From Porticoccaceae bacterium (GTDB taxonomy: Bacteria; Pseudomonadota; Gammaproteobacteria; Pseudomonadales; Porticoccaceae): DNA of 29,539 nucleotides. Where the stretch lies: positions 1 through 29,539 of the forward strand of contig JALOAH010000056.1 in NCBI GenBank assembly GCA_023228865.1. Direction: 5' to 3'. A model generated the notes under the pieces. That model did no database searches and was not told the DNA's origin. It saw only the letters and a program-made list of their open reading frames with translations. Shown here in pieces: positions 22,637-29,539 of the stretch. The position numbers were made by a program, and so were the translations under genes. The first letter of the stretch is position 1, and every line of letters begins with the position of its first letter.

Positions 22637-23512
22637 ATGAAATATACTTTGAGACAGCTGGAAATTTTTCTGGCCATTGCCAAATATCAAAACATTTCCC
22701 ATGCGGCGAAAAGTCTCCATATCTCCCAATCTGCCGCCAGCACCGCCCTCCACAACCTCGAACAAAACTACGATGTGGCACTGTTCAACCGGCCAGGGAA
22801 GAAACTCGAACTCACCGAGGTGGGACACACACTGCGCGCCAAGGCGGAAGACCTGGCCAACCACGCCAAAGAATTTGAACAGAACCTCAAAGGCCACGAG
22901 AATATCGGCCACCTCAAGGTTGGCGCTAGCATTACCATCGGCAACCATATGGCGGTCAGCTACCTGGCCAGCTACCTGGCCAAACATCCCGAAGCTAATG
23001 TCGAACTCAAAGTCGCCAACTCACCGGAAGTTGTCTCCCAGGTGCTCAATTACGAGGTCGATATAGGGATGATTGAGCGGGAAGTGCAGCACAGCAGCCT
23101 GGAACTGATACCCTGGCGCGAAGACGAACTGATTGTCTTCTGCAGCCCAGATCACCCTTTCGCCAACAAGAAAAAACTCAGCGACAAAGACATCAAAACC
23201 GTGCGCTGGATACTCCGCGAACCGGATTCCGGGGCGAGATATACTTTCGACCATGCGCTCTCTGGATTATTGCCAGACATTAATATCTTTCTCGAATTCA
23301 GGCACAACGAAGCCATAAAGAGCGCAGTCAAGGCGGGTCTGGGCATTGGCTGCCTGTCTGAAATCGTGATTCAGGACAATATTCGCCACGGCGAGCTGGT
23401 GCCCCTTAAACTGCCGGGCAGAAATATGAAGCGCACCTTCTACTTTGCCCTGTCCAGGCATCGCCAGCACAATGCCGCCATCCACGACTGGATAGCCCAG
23501 TGTACGCTGTAG
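22637..23512 (+). CDS. LysR-family regulator, YeiE/CysL-like
   Basis: 291 residues. The winged HTH is at the N-terminus (KYTLRQLEIFLAIAKYQNISHAAKSLHISQSAASTALHNLEQ, about 2-43), followed by the linker helix and a periplasmic-binding-like effector domain from about residue 88. The wording of the HTH resembles the YeiE/CysL group, some of which control sulfite or sulfur genes. The ATG at 22637 is preferred because GAGGA lies about nine bases upstream. It is divergent from cysC-sat, so control of sulfate activation is the first hypothesis. It also precedes the tandem TonB genes in the same direction. Confidence 0.88.
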   Translation: MKYTLRQLEIFLAIAKYQNISHAAKSLHISQSAASTALHNLEQNYDVALFNRPGKKLELTEVGHTLRAKAEDLANHAKEFEQNLKGHENIGHLKVGASITIGNHMAVSYLASYLAKHPEANVELKVANSPEVVSQVLNYEVDIGMIEREVQHSSLELIPWREDELIVFCSPDHPFANKKKLSDKDIKTVRWILREPDSGARYTFDHALSGLLPDINIFLEFRHNEAIKSAVKAGLGIGCLSEIVIQDNIRHGELVPLKLPGRNMKRTFYFALSRHRQHNAAIHDWIAQCTL

Positions 23513-23552
23513 CTAACCCCGCGCAAAAAAGTATTGTCGAACACCCCTGTTA

Positions 23553-23777
23553 AATTTCGCATCCTTACTACTAATCCAGTGAAAAACCCTAGCGTCCCGA
23601 TAGGGCTTTTACGCCTCGCAACTACGGGCAAAAATGAGCGACTCTTGATGTGCTTCATAGGCTTAGATTGGCAACCCGGTGAATTGCCGACACATCCCCG
23701 GTAATACCATTGACCCACCTCTGCCGCCATAAAAGAAATCGAGAAAATAACCTACCTTTAATTTCGCACCCTTACCA
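23553..23777 (+). repeat. 18-bp direct repeat pair
   Basis: AATTTCGCATCCTTACTA (23553-23570) and AATTTCGCACCCTTACCA (23760-23777) match at 16 of 18 positions, 207 bases apart in a gene-free region. The second is flanked by CTACCT (23752-23757) and AGGTAG (23783-23788). These could be paired regulator sites or remnants of a duplication. Confidence 0.4.
23582..23610 (+). terminator. Terminator-like hairpin after LysR gene
   Basis: CCCTA (23587-23591) pairs with TAGGG (23601-23605); the flanking A-run and CTTTT extend the stem with one mismatch. It lies 70 bases after the LysR stop. The stem is short, so termination is plausible but not certain. Confidence 0.4.
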
Positions 23778-23860
23778 AAAATAGGTAGAAAATCATCAAA
23801 TTTCTATATTGATCATTTTATTAATATGGCTTATATTGCGTTATTGATATAACTGTTAAT

Positions 23861-23896
23861 AGTTGCTTCGATGACGACCTAGGCAGCGAAGCAACT
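23861..23896. repeat. 10-bp inverted repeat upstream of tandem TonB gene 1
   Basis: Perfect arms AGTTGCTTCG (23861-23870) and CGAAGCAACT (23887-23896) around a 16-base loop. There is no T-run, so it is not an obvious terminator. It could be a stem of a structured RNA or a recombination/binding site. Confidence 0.45.
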
Positions 23897-24025
23897 GGAG
23901 CCTTTTGCCGCGTTGGCAACCCAGGCCGGCGACCAAGCCTTCCGGCCGCAGAACACTGATGCTTCGCCATCTTTGGCCTGAGGTTATAACCGCAACCTTC
24001 AACGCCCAATTAGGCCTCCCGCAAT

Positions 24026-24043
24026 AATGATATTTAAATCATT
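24026..24043. promoter_or_regulatory. Palindrome 1 of TonB gene 1 control region
   Basis: AATGAT-ATTTAA-ATCATT, an 18-bp dyad 59 bases before the start codon. The same layout, AATGAC-N6-GTCATT, precedes TonB gene 2. Half-sites recall Fur-box hexamers, but the 6-base centre does not fit a canonical Fur box. Confidence 0.5.
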
Positions 24044-24062
24044 AATACAGTGATAGCACCCA

Positions 24063-24076
24063 ATCACACATGTGAT
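24063..24076. promoter_or_regulatory. Palindrome 2 of TonB gene 1 control region
   Basis: ATCACA-CA-TGTGAT lies 26 bases before the ATG, in the leader. TonB gene 2 has a TCAC...GTGA dyad in the same relative place. A downstream operator or a small leader stem is possible. Confidence 0.4.
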
Positions 24077-24101
24077 AACCCTAAAAACTAAGGAGAACAC
24101 T

Positions 24102-26456
24102 ATGAGCAACCTAAGAAAAAAACTGCTGACTTCAGGGTTGGCAATGACGATTTTACCCTGCACGGCCTTTGCCCAGCTGGAAGAAATTATTGTCACCGCC
24201 CAGAAAAGATCCCAGGACATTAACGATGTCGGCATGTCTGTCTCCGCCGCGTCGCGGGATCAGCTGACCAACCTCGGCGTATCCGATGTCGGCGATCTTG
24301 TCAAAGTTGCCCCCGGCCTCACCTATACGCCAAGCCAAAACGGCACCCCCCTGTTCACCCTGCGCGGCGTCGGCTTCAACGACTATACCCCTGGCGCAAG
24401 CCCCGCCGTGAGCGTCTATGTGGACGAAGTCCCCCTCGCCTACGGTGCCTTTACCAAAGGCGTTTCTCTTGATCTTGAGCGCGTGGAAGTTCTCAAAGGC
24501 CCGCAGGGCATTCTGTTCGGCCAGAACTCCACCGGCGGCGCCATCAACTATATTGCGGCAAAACCCTCCCAGGAATTTGAAGCCGGCGTCAAAGGCTCCT
24601 ATGGCCGCTTTAATCGCGTTGAATACGAAGGTTTTGTCAGCGGCGGCCTCAGCGACACCCTGTCTGGCCGGGTTGCCCTCAGCGGCACCAACGCCGACGA
24701 CTGGCAGAAAAGCACCACCAGCAACCAGGAATTGGGCGAAGAGGAAGTTTTTAGAGGACGCGCCCAGTTATTGTGGGAACCCACTGAAACAGCCTCTGTA
24801 CTCTTCGGCCTCAATGGCTGGACTGACAAATCCGACACCCAAGCCATGCAATTGCGCGGCCTGGCGCTGCAGGTCTCAGATCCATCCCAGGCACTGCTCG
24901 CTGATGTCAATGAAACCCAGCGCCGCATTGATCAGTTCAAGGCGCTGACCACCACTGGCGATGACGCCCGCAAGGCAGACTGGGATCAGGACAGGGATCT
25001 TTCCCGGGATGACAATTTCTTTCAATTGTCAGTTCGCGCCGATTTTGACCTCACCGACACCATGACACTCACCAGCATCACCTCCTATTCTGAATTTGAA
25101 GAAGACTACGCCATGGACAGGGATGCCACGCCATTTAAAAACGCCGGCATCAATATGGTCGGCAGCGTTGAGAGCTTCTCACAGGAACTGCGCCTGGCGG
25201 GAAGTACCGACAACATCGAATGGTTGCTGGGCGCCAATTACGCCAGCAACGATGTCAGCGGCACGGAAGAAATTCTCACCGGTGCTTCCACCAACACCGC
25301 CACCTTGCCCGGCGGCCCCTGGATTGACGACGGCACCACCAACATTACCCAGGACATCAAGGATCTGGGCATTTTTGCCAATGTCGAATATATGGTTACC
25401 GAAAACCTGACCGCACTGGCGGGAGCACGTTACGCAGAAAACGAGAACGACTACAGCGCTTGCATCACCTCCAACACCCTGGGAATACGTACCACATTTC
25501 CCTTCTTCGCCGATGTTTTGAGGGGTCTGCCACCCAGCGGCTTTGTCGCCGACACCGATGACTGCGTCGCCCTCAATTCCGCTTTTGAAACCAGTTTTAC
25601 CCCCACTGAGCTGAGCCTCGATGAAGAAAATGTCTCCTGGCGGGTCGGCCTCAACTACGACGCCACGGATGACCTCCTTGTCTACGGTCTGATCTCCGAA
25701 GGTTACAAAACCGGCAGCTTTCCGATTCTGCCCGCTTCATCCACGTCCCAGTACAATCCGGTAACCCAGGAATCCGTGCTGGCTTATGAGCTGGGCTTCA
25801 AATGGTCTTTCCCCGACCAGGGCATTCAGTTTAACGGCGCTGTCTTCAACTATGAATACGAAGACAAGCAGGTGCGCGGCATTGTCAAAGACCCCGTTTT
25901 CAACCAGCTCGATCGTCTGGTCAACATTCCCGAATCCTCCATTCAGGGGGTTGAATTTGACCTGACCATGAGCCCCATTAATGGTCTTATCGTTCGCCTC
26001 GCCGGCACCTACGTGGATACGGAAGTGGACGAGTTTTACAGCATTTTTAATGCCCTCACCCAGCAAATGGAACCTGGCATCAACGGTGTTCGCGCCCAGG
26101 GCGACTTCAGCGGCTCAGAACTGCCGTTCACCCCAGACCTGCACTTTGTTGCCGATGTCGATTATCACTGGAGTATCAGCGACAGCCTCGGTGCATTTGT
26201 CGGCGCCAATATGGTCTACAACAGCGAAACCAACTCCACCTTTGGCGATCCTGCCGATACCCGTATTGACGCCTACACCACGCTGGACTTGAGGGCGGGC
26301 ATTGAGTCCCCTGATGGACAGTGGAGCGCATCCCTGTGGGGTCGCAATGTCACCGACGAGTATTACTGGACCAACCAGTTCTATTCCCAGGACGTGATTG
26401 CGCGATTTGCGGCCAAACCCGCCACTTACGGCGTTGCTTTCAGCTACAACTTTTAA
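24102..26456 (+). CDS. TonB-dependent receptor, tandem copy 1
   Basis: 784 residues. The signal peptide ends near AFA|QLEEIIV, and the TonB-box-like EEIIVTAQKR follows. Plug motifs are FTLRGVGFNDYTPGASPAVSVYVDEVPL and RVEVLKGPQGILFGQNSTGGAINYI (to about residue 150). The barrel ends YGVAFSYNF with terminal Phe. Two cysteines, in YSACITSN and DDCVALNS, probably form a disulfide in an extracellular loop. I start at the ATG 24102 with AAGGAG upstream, not the GTG ten codons earlier. It is the same length as, and very similar along its whole sequence to, the next receptor, so this is a tandem duplication. The substrate is unknown. Confidence 0.92.
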   Translation: MSNLRKKLLTSGLAMTILPCTAFAQLEEIIVTAQKRSQDINDVGMSVSAASRDQLTNLGVSDVGDLVKVAPGLTYTPSQNGTPLFTLRGVGFNDYTPGASPAVSVYVDEVPLAYGAFTKGVSLDLERVEVLKGPQGILFGQNSTGGAINYIAAKPSQEFEAGVKGSYGRFNRVEYEGFVSGGLSDTLSGRVALSGTNADDWQKSTTSNQELGEEEVFRGRAQLLWEPTETASVLFGLNGWTDKSDTQAMQLRGLALQVSDPSQALLADVNETQRRIDQFKALTTTGDDARKADWDQDRDLSRDDNFFQLSVRADFDLTDTMTLTSITSYSEFEEDYAMDRDATPFKNAGINMVGSVESFSQELRLAGSTDNIEWLLGANYASNDVSGTEEILTGASTNTATLPGGPWIDDGTTNITQDIKDLGIFANVEYMVTENLTALAGARYAENENDYSACITSNTLGIRTTFPFFADVLRGLPPSGFVADTDDCVALNSAFETSFTPTELSLDEENVSWRVGLNYDATDDLLVYGLISEGYKTGSFPILPASSTSQYNPVTQESVLAYELGFKWSFPDQGIQFNGAVFNYEYEDKQVRGIVKDPVFNQLDRLVNIPESSIQGVEFDLTMSPINGLIVRLAGTYVDTEVDEFYSIFNALTQQMEPGINGVRAQGDFSGSELPFTPDLHFVADVDYHWSISDSLGAFVGANMVYNSETNSTFGDPADTRIDAYTTLDLRAGIESPDGQWSASLWGRNVTDEYYWTNQFYSQDVIARFAAKPATYGVAFSYNF

Positions 26457-26541
26457 CGGCTTTTAGCCCAGGTTTTCGCGCTGAAAGTCCGGCAATGACA
26501 TATGTGTCGCTCTCTCTAATCCCGTGAAAGCCCAACTCAGC

Positions 26542-26588
26542 ACCCTATTCCCCTGACCAAGGAGCGGCCAGGAGAATAGGGTTTTTTA
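26542..26588 (+). terminator. Rho-independent terminator after TonB gene 1
   Basis: A 17-bp stem with two mismatches (arms 26542-26558 and 26566-26582; core ACCCTATTC/GAATAGGGT), a 7-base loop, and a run of six T. It is the clearest terminator in the window and separates the two receptor genes into different transcripts. Confidence 0.85.
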
Positions 26589-26903
26589 TTGCCGGGGAGA
26601 AGGCCGTGACAGACCAGCCATCTATTTGGCAGATATTAAAAATCAGATTAATAGAATTTACACAGGATCAAAAAGCCCATAGGATGTTTGAAGCTGGTTT
26701 CGGCATCTGATTCTGACTCAGAGTGAACCAAAGTTTGGCAGGGTTTACCCGAGCGTATTTTTGCAGTACATTTGCTTTGATCAGGCCTTGCCCACCGGCT
26801 TGACCGCGAAGCCAAAGCTCCAATGAAGTCATAACTCAGGCTTGGCGATTAATAAGTGGCGACTGGCTACAATCATTACTTAAGCTATTGACTTGAATAA
26901 AAA

Positions 26904-26934
26904 TTGTTGGCAACCACCCATGGTGTAGCAACAA
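26904..26934. repeat. Nested inverted repeat upstream of TonB gene 2
   Basis: Outer arms are TTGTTG (26904-26909) and CAACAA (26929-26934); inner arms are CACC and GGTG around CAT. The dyad lies about 150 bases before the start codon and well upstream of the predicted promoter. It could be an upstream binding site. Confidence 0.35.
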
Positions 26935-26983
26935 CTTCGGCTAAAGAATTTCATAGATTTGGGCTTCTCTGACCCGCCCAAAT

Positions 26984-27001
26984 AATGACAAAAGAGTCAT
27001 T
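26984..27001. promoter_or_regulatory. Palindrome 1 of TonB gene 2, overlapping its -35
   Basis: AATGAC-AAAAGA-GTCATT has perfect 6-bp arms. It covers the predicted -35 hexamer and part of the spacer of the promoter at 26985-27012. It matches in layout the dyad at 24026 before copy 1. The location suits a repressor, or an activator replacing a weak -35. Confidence 0.55.
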
Positions 27002-27012
27002 ACTTTTATAAT
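26985..27012 (+). promoter_or_regulatory. Sigma70-like promoter of TonB gene 2
   Basis: -35 ATGACA (26985-26990, five of six), a 16-base spacer, and a perfect -10 TATAAT (27007-27012). Transcription would start near 27019, just before the second dyad, leaving a leader of about 65 bases. Confidence 0.6.
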
Positions 27013-27022
27013 GACAGAAAAA

Positions 27023-27044
27023 TCACTAGAACCTTTTCTAGTGA
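27023..27044. promoter_or_regulatory. Palindrome 2 of TonB gene 2 at the predicted transcript start
   Basis: Perfect 9-bp arms TCACTAGAA and TTCTAGTGA around CCTT. It begins about four bases after the predicted +1. It could be a repressor operator or a 5'-terminal mRNA hairpin that protects the transcript. A shorter TCAC...GTGA dyad lies at the matching place before copy 1. Confidence 0.5.
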
Positions 27045-27083
27045 AACTCAGAGCAACACAATAAAACCAAGGAGAACAAAGCC

Positions 27084-29438
27084 ATGCTTAACTCAAGAAA
27101 AAAACTCTTAACCTCTGCCCTCGCAATGACCCTATTGCCCTGCACTGCCTTTGCTCAACTGGAGGAAATCATCGTCACCGCCCAGAAAAGGTCTCAGGAT
27201 ATTAACGATGTCGGTATGTCGATTTCAGCCGCCACGGGGCAACAACTCGCCAATATCGGAGTGTCCGATGTCGCAGATCTGGTCAAGGTCACGCCAGGCC
27301 TGACCTATACGGTCAGCCAAAACGGCACTCCCCTGTTTACACTGCGGGGCGTGGGTTTTAACGACTATACTCCCGGCGCAAGCCCGGCTGTCAGTGTTTA
27401 CGTGGACGAGGTTCCCCTCGCCTACGGCGCCTTTACCAAAGGCGTCACCCTCGACCTGGAGCGCGTGGAAGTTCTCAAAGGCCCCCAGGGCATCCTCTTT
27501 GGCCAGAACTCCACGGGCGGCGCCATCAACTATATTGCGGCAAAACCCTCCCAGGATTTTGAAGCCGGCGTCAAAGGCTCCTACGGGCGCTTTAATCGCG
27601 TTGAATACGAAGGCTTCCTCAGCGGTGGTCTCAGCGACACCCTGTCTGGCCGTGTTGCCCTCAGTGGCACTAACTCTGACGACTGGCAGAGAAGCACCAC
27701 CAGCAATCAGGAACTGGGTGAAGAACAGGTTTTCAGAGGACGGGCACAATTACTCTGGGAGCCTACTGAAACAGCCACTGTCCTCTTGGGCTTGAATGGT
27801 TGGACAGACAAGTCCGACACCCAGGCCGGCCAGCTTCAGGGGCTAGCCCTGCAAATCGCTGATCCCGCCACCGCGCTGCTGGCGGATATTCCCGAAACCC
27901 AGCGCCGCATCGATGCGTTTAACGCCCTGACCAACGCTGGCGACAATGCCCGCGATGCCGACTGGGATCACGACAGAGACCTGTCCAGAGACGACAATTT
28001 CTACCAGGTCTCCCTGCGCGCCGACTTTGAATTGACCGATACCATTACGCTGACCAGTATTACGGCCTACTCGGAGTTTGAAGAAGATTACGCCATGGAT
28101 CGGGACTCAAGCCCCCTTAAAAATGCGGGCATTAATATGGTTGGCTCCGTCGAAAGCTTCTCGCAGGAGCTGCGCCTGGCAGGAAGTACCGATAACGCCG
28201 AATGGTTGTTGGGCGCCAACTACGCCACCAACGATGTCAAAGGCAGCGAAAATATTCTCACCGGCGATTCCACCAACACCGCCATTCTTCCCGGCGGCCC
28301 CTGGATCGGCGATTCCAGCAGTGTTATTACCCAGGACATCACCGATATCGGCATTTTCGCCAACGTGGAATACAGCGTGACGGAAAAAACCACGATTTTA
28401 GCCGGCGCCCGCTATGCCGAAAACGAGAACGACTACAGCGCCTGCCTGATCGGCCACGATCTGGGTATGCGCGCCACGTTTCCGTTCTTTGCCGATGTCC
28501 TCAGAGGCTTGGCGCCCAGCGGTTACATCGCCCAACCGGATGAATGCCTCGCACTCAACTCGGCCTTTGAGCTCAGCAGTACACCAACAGAGCTGAGCCT
28601 TGATGAAGACAATGTCTCCTGGCGAGTGGGTCTCAACCACAACGCAACAGAAACCCTGCTCCTTTACGGCCTGATTTCAGAGGGCTATAAAACCGGCAGC
28701 TTCCCGATTTTGCCGGCTTCAGCAGCATCGCAGTACAACCCTGTCACTCAGGAATCGGTACTCGCTTACGAGCTGGGCTTCAAATGGTCATTCCCCGATC
28801 AGGGCATTCAGTTTAACGGCGCAGTCTTCAGCTATGAATACGAAGACAAGCAGGTGCGCGGCATTGTCAAAGATCCCGTCTTTAACCAGCTCGACCGCCT
28901 CGTCAATGTGCCCGAGTCATCAATTCAAGGGATAGAATTTGACCTCACCATGAGCCCGATGGATGGACTTTTGGTTCGCCTCTCCGGTACCTATGTGGAC
29001 ACCGAAGTCGATGAATTTTACACCTTCGTCAATGCACTCACGGGAGAAACAGAACCCGGCATCAACGGCGCTCGCGTCCAGGGCGATTTCAGCGGCTCAG
29101 AACTCCCTTACACGCCAGATCTGCACTTTGTTGCCGATATCGACTACAGGTGGGGCATCAGCGCCAATCTCAATGCCTTTGTGGGCGCCAATATGATCTA
29201 CAACAGCGAAGCCAACTCTACCTTTGGCGACCCTGCCGACAATCGCATCGACGCCTATACCACCCTGGATTTAAGGGCTGGCATCGAAGCACCTGATGGC
29301 CAATGGAGCGCATCGGTGTGGGGACGCAACGTCACCGATGAGTATTACTGGACAAACCAGTTCTATACTCAGGATGCCATCTCCCGCTTTGCGGCAAAAC
29401 CTGCCACCTACGGCGTGGCATTCAGTTATAACTTTTAA
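27084..29438 (+). CDS. TonB-dependent receptor, tandem copy 2
   Basis: 784 residues, equal in length to copy 1. The signal peptide is MLNSRKKLLTSALAMTLL, cleaved near AFA|QLEEIIV. The same plug motifs (FTLRGVGFNDYTPGASPAVSVYVDEVPL, QGILFGQNSTGGAINYI) and the same YGVAFSYNF end are present. The loop cysteines are conserved (YSACLIGH, DECLALNS). Differences cluster in putative extracellular loops, for example residues around 250-300 and 390-480, which suggests altered ligand choice. AAGGAG precedes the ATG. The stop codon is followed within about ten bases by an insertion-sequence end, so no native terminator is seen. Confidence 0.92.
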   Translation: MLNSRKKLLTSALAMTLLPCTAFAQLEEIIVTAQKRSQDINDVGMSISAATGQQLANIGVSDVADLVKVTPGLTYTVSQNGTPLFTLRGVGFNDYTPGASPAVSVYVDEVPLAYGAFTKGVTLDLERVEVLKGPQGILFGQNSTGGAINYIAAKPSQDFEAGVKGSYGRFNRVEYEGFLSGGLSDTLSGRVALSGTNSDDWQRSTTSNQELGEEQVFRGRAQLLWEPTETATVLLGLNGWTDKSDTQAGQLQGLALQIADPATALLADIPETQRRIDAFNALTNAGDNARDADWDHDRDLSRDDNFYQVSLRADFELTDTITLTSITAYSEFEEDYAMDRDSSPLKNAGINMVGSVESFSQELRLAGSTDNAEWLLGANYATNDVKGSENILTGDSTNTAILPGGPWIGDSSSVITQDITDIGIFANVEYSVTEKTTILAGARYAENENDYSACLIGHDLGMRATFPFFADVLRGLAPSGYIAQPDECLALNSAFELSSTPTELSLDEDNVSWRVGLNHNATETLLLYGLISEGYKTGSFPILPASAASQYNPVTQESVLAYELGFKWSFPDQGIQFNGAVFSYEYEDKQVRGIVKDPVFNQLDRLVNVPESSIQGIEFDLTMSPMDGLLVRLSGTYVDTEVDEFYTFVNALTGETEPGINGARVQGDFSGSELPYTPDLHFVADIDYRWGISANLNAFVGANMIYNSEANSTFGDPADNRIDAYTTLDLRAGIEAPDGQWSASVWGRNVTDEYYWTNQFYTQDAISRFAAKPATYGVAFSYNF

Positions 29439-29439
29439 T

Positions 29440-29539
29440 CACTAGTGTCCGGTTAAAAGTTGAATAGATTCAGTTGGTTGCCATTGGCATCCTGTTCGGT
29501 TGTGTCGTCGGCGTCGAGAAACGCTTTGTTTAGAGGGAT
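29440..29539 (-). mobile_element. End of an insertion sequence (partial)
   Basis: The stretch from about 29441, CACTAGTGTCCGGTTAAAAG, looks like an IS terminal inverted repeat; I associate the GTGTCCGGTTAA type with IS4-like elements from memory. The other end lies outside the window, so neither the terminal repeat nor a target duplication can be tested. Confidence 0.45.
29453..29539 (-). CDS. C-terminal 28 residues of a transposase (partial)
   Basis: The minus-strand frame reads IPLNKAFLDADDTTEQD and ends NQLNLFNF then TAA. A closing NQLxLFxF is a common end of IS4-type transposases. The start is beyond the right edge. It converges on TonB copy 2, and the two stop regions form a 9-bp inverted repeat, AACTTTTAA (29430-29438) and TTAAAAGTT (29453-29461), which might act as a weak bidirectional terminator. 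Confidence 0.45.
   Translation of the reverse strand: MPLNKAFLDADDTTEQDANGNQLNLFNF

Larger units (their letters stand above)
23513..24101. other. 589-base intergenic region upstream of the first tandem TonB gene
   Basis: No gene is supported. It holds a terminator-like hairpin after LysR (23582-23610) and an 18-bp direct repeat (23553-23570 and 23760-23777). Further on are a long-loop inverted repeat (23861-23896), a GC-rich patch with GGCCGG/CCGGCC arms (about 23922-23945), and the promoter-proximal palindromes of the TonB gene. The 23861-24000 stretch looks structured and differs in composition from the AT-rich sequence before it. Confidence 0.5.
26457..27083. other. 627-base intergenic region between tandem TonB genes
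   Basis: It starts with a strong terminator (26542-26588) and ends with the promoter and palindromes of TonB gene 2. The middle (26590-26980) holds no supported gene; it contains an inverted repeat at 26904-26934 and short arms such as GCTTTG/CAAAGC around 26775-26819. It does not match the corresponding region upstream of gene 1 except in the last ~100 bases. Confidence 0.5.

Noticed and set aside
24026..24043. Canonical Fur box upstream of TonB copy 1
   Set aside because: Half-sites resemble Fur hexamers, but the arms are six bases apart and do not fit the 19-bp or 7-1-7 layout. Iron control is not supported by sequence alone.
24063..24076. Classical CRP site
   Set aside because: The arms are in the order TCACA-N2-TGTGA, the reverse of TGTGA-N6-TCACA, and the site lies in the leader near the start codon.
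23513..24101. Cobalamin riboswitch before the TonB gene
   Set aside because: I looked for the conserved B12-box and GGGAA core elements and did not see them.

Overview
The window looks like chromosomal DNA of a free-living Gammaproteobacterium. A Cellvibrionales/Spongiibacteraceae-like marine organism is my best guess, made from gene content only and not tested. The supports are three TonB-dependent receptors of one subfamily, RadA next to a DnaT-like/lambda-P-like replication gene pair, SelO, NlpE-type and DUF4197 lipoproteins, and a homo-oligomeric ATP sulfurylase with CysC. I see no rRNA, tRNA, CRISPR or prophage. An insertion-sequence end touches the right edge.

Layout. (1) 1-9765: seven minus-strand genes read in one direction: TonB receptor, MFS transporter, DUF7064-like lipocalin-fold protein, APH-type phosphotransferase, a small unknown protein, LuxE-like acyl-protein synthetase and LuxC-like acyl reductase (cut by the left edge). 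There is no luciferase. (2) 10212-11623: a small membrane protein and a divergent Crp/Fnr-family regulator. (3) 11690-15443: minus-strand housekeeping block radA, selO, S4/ybcJ, nlpE-like. (4) 15602-18206: plus strand, a protein with three DnaT-like domains, a lambda-P-like helicase-loader candidate, and a DUF4197 lipoprotein. (5) 18244-22436: minus strand, cysC, sat, DHH phosphoesterase, mscS and a GlsB/YeaQ protein. (6) 22637-23512: a LysR regulator divergent from cysC. (7) 24102-29438: two tandem, closely related 784-residue TonB receptors, each behind a similar double-palindrome control region. (8) 29440-29539: the end of an insertion sequence.

The most interesting signal is a perfect palindrome, TGTCAC-N4-GTGACA. 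It occurs three times, always between genes: before the DUF7064-APH-LuxE-LuxC genes, before the TonB-MFS genes, and before the Crp/Fnr gene itself. My inference is a self-regulated regulon that takes up a substrate across both membranes, then activates a carboxylic acid and reduces it to an aldehyde. This is a non-luminescent use of LuxC/LuxE together with a kinase-fold protein and a CrtC/AttH-like protein. The substrate cannot be read from the sequence.

Other points of note: two inverted copies of a ~74-bp palindromic element (one in the leader of the DUF7064 gene, one between radA and selO); a 10-bp-arm operator-like dyad before the MFS gene; a possible pAp phosphatase beside the PAPS-forming genes; and mosaic DNA conservation between the tandem TonB genes that suggests gene conversion.
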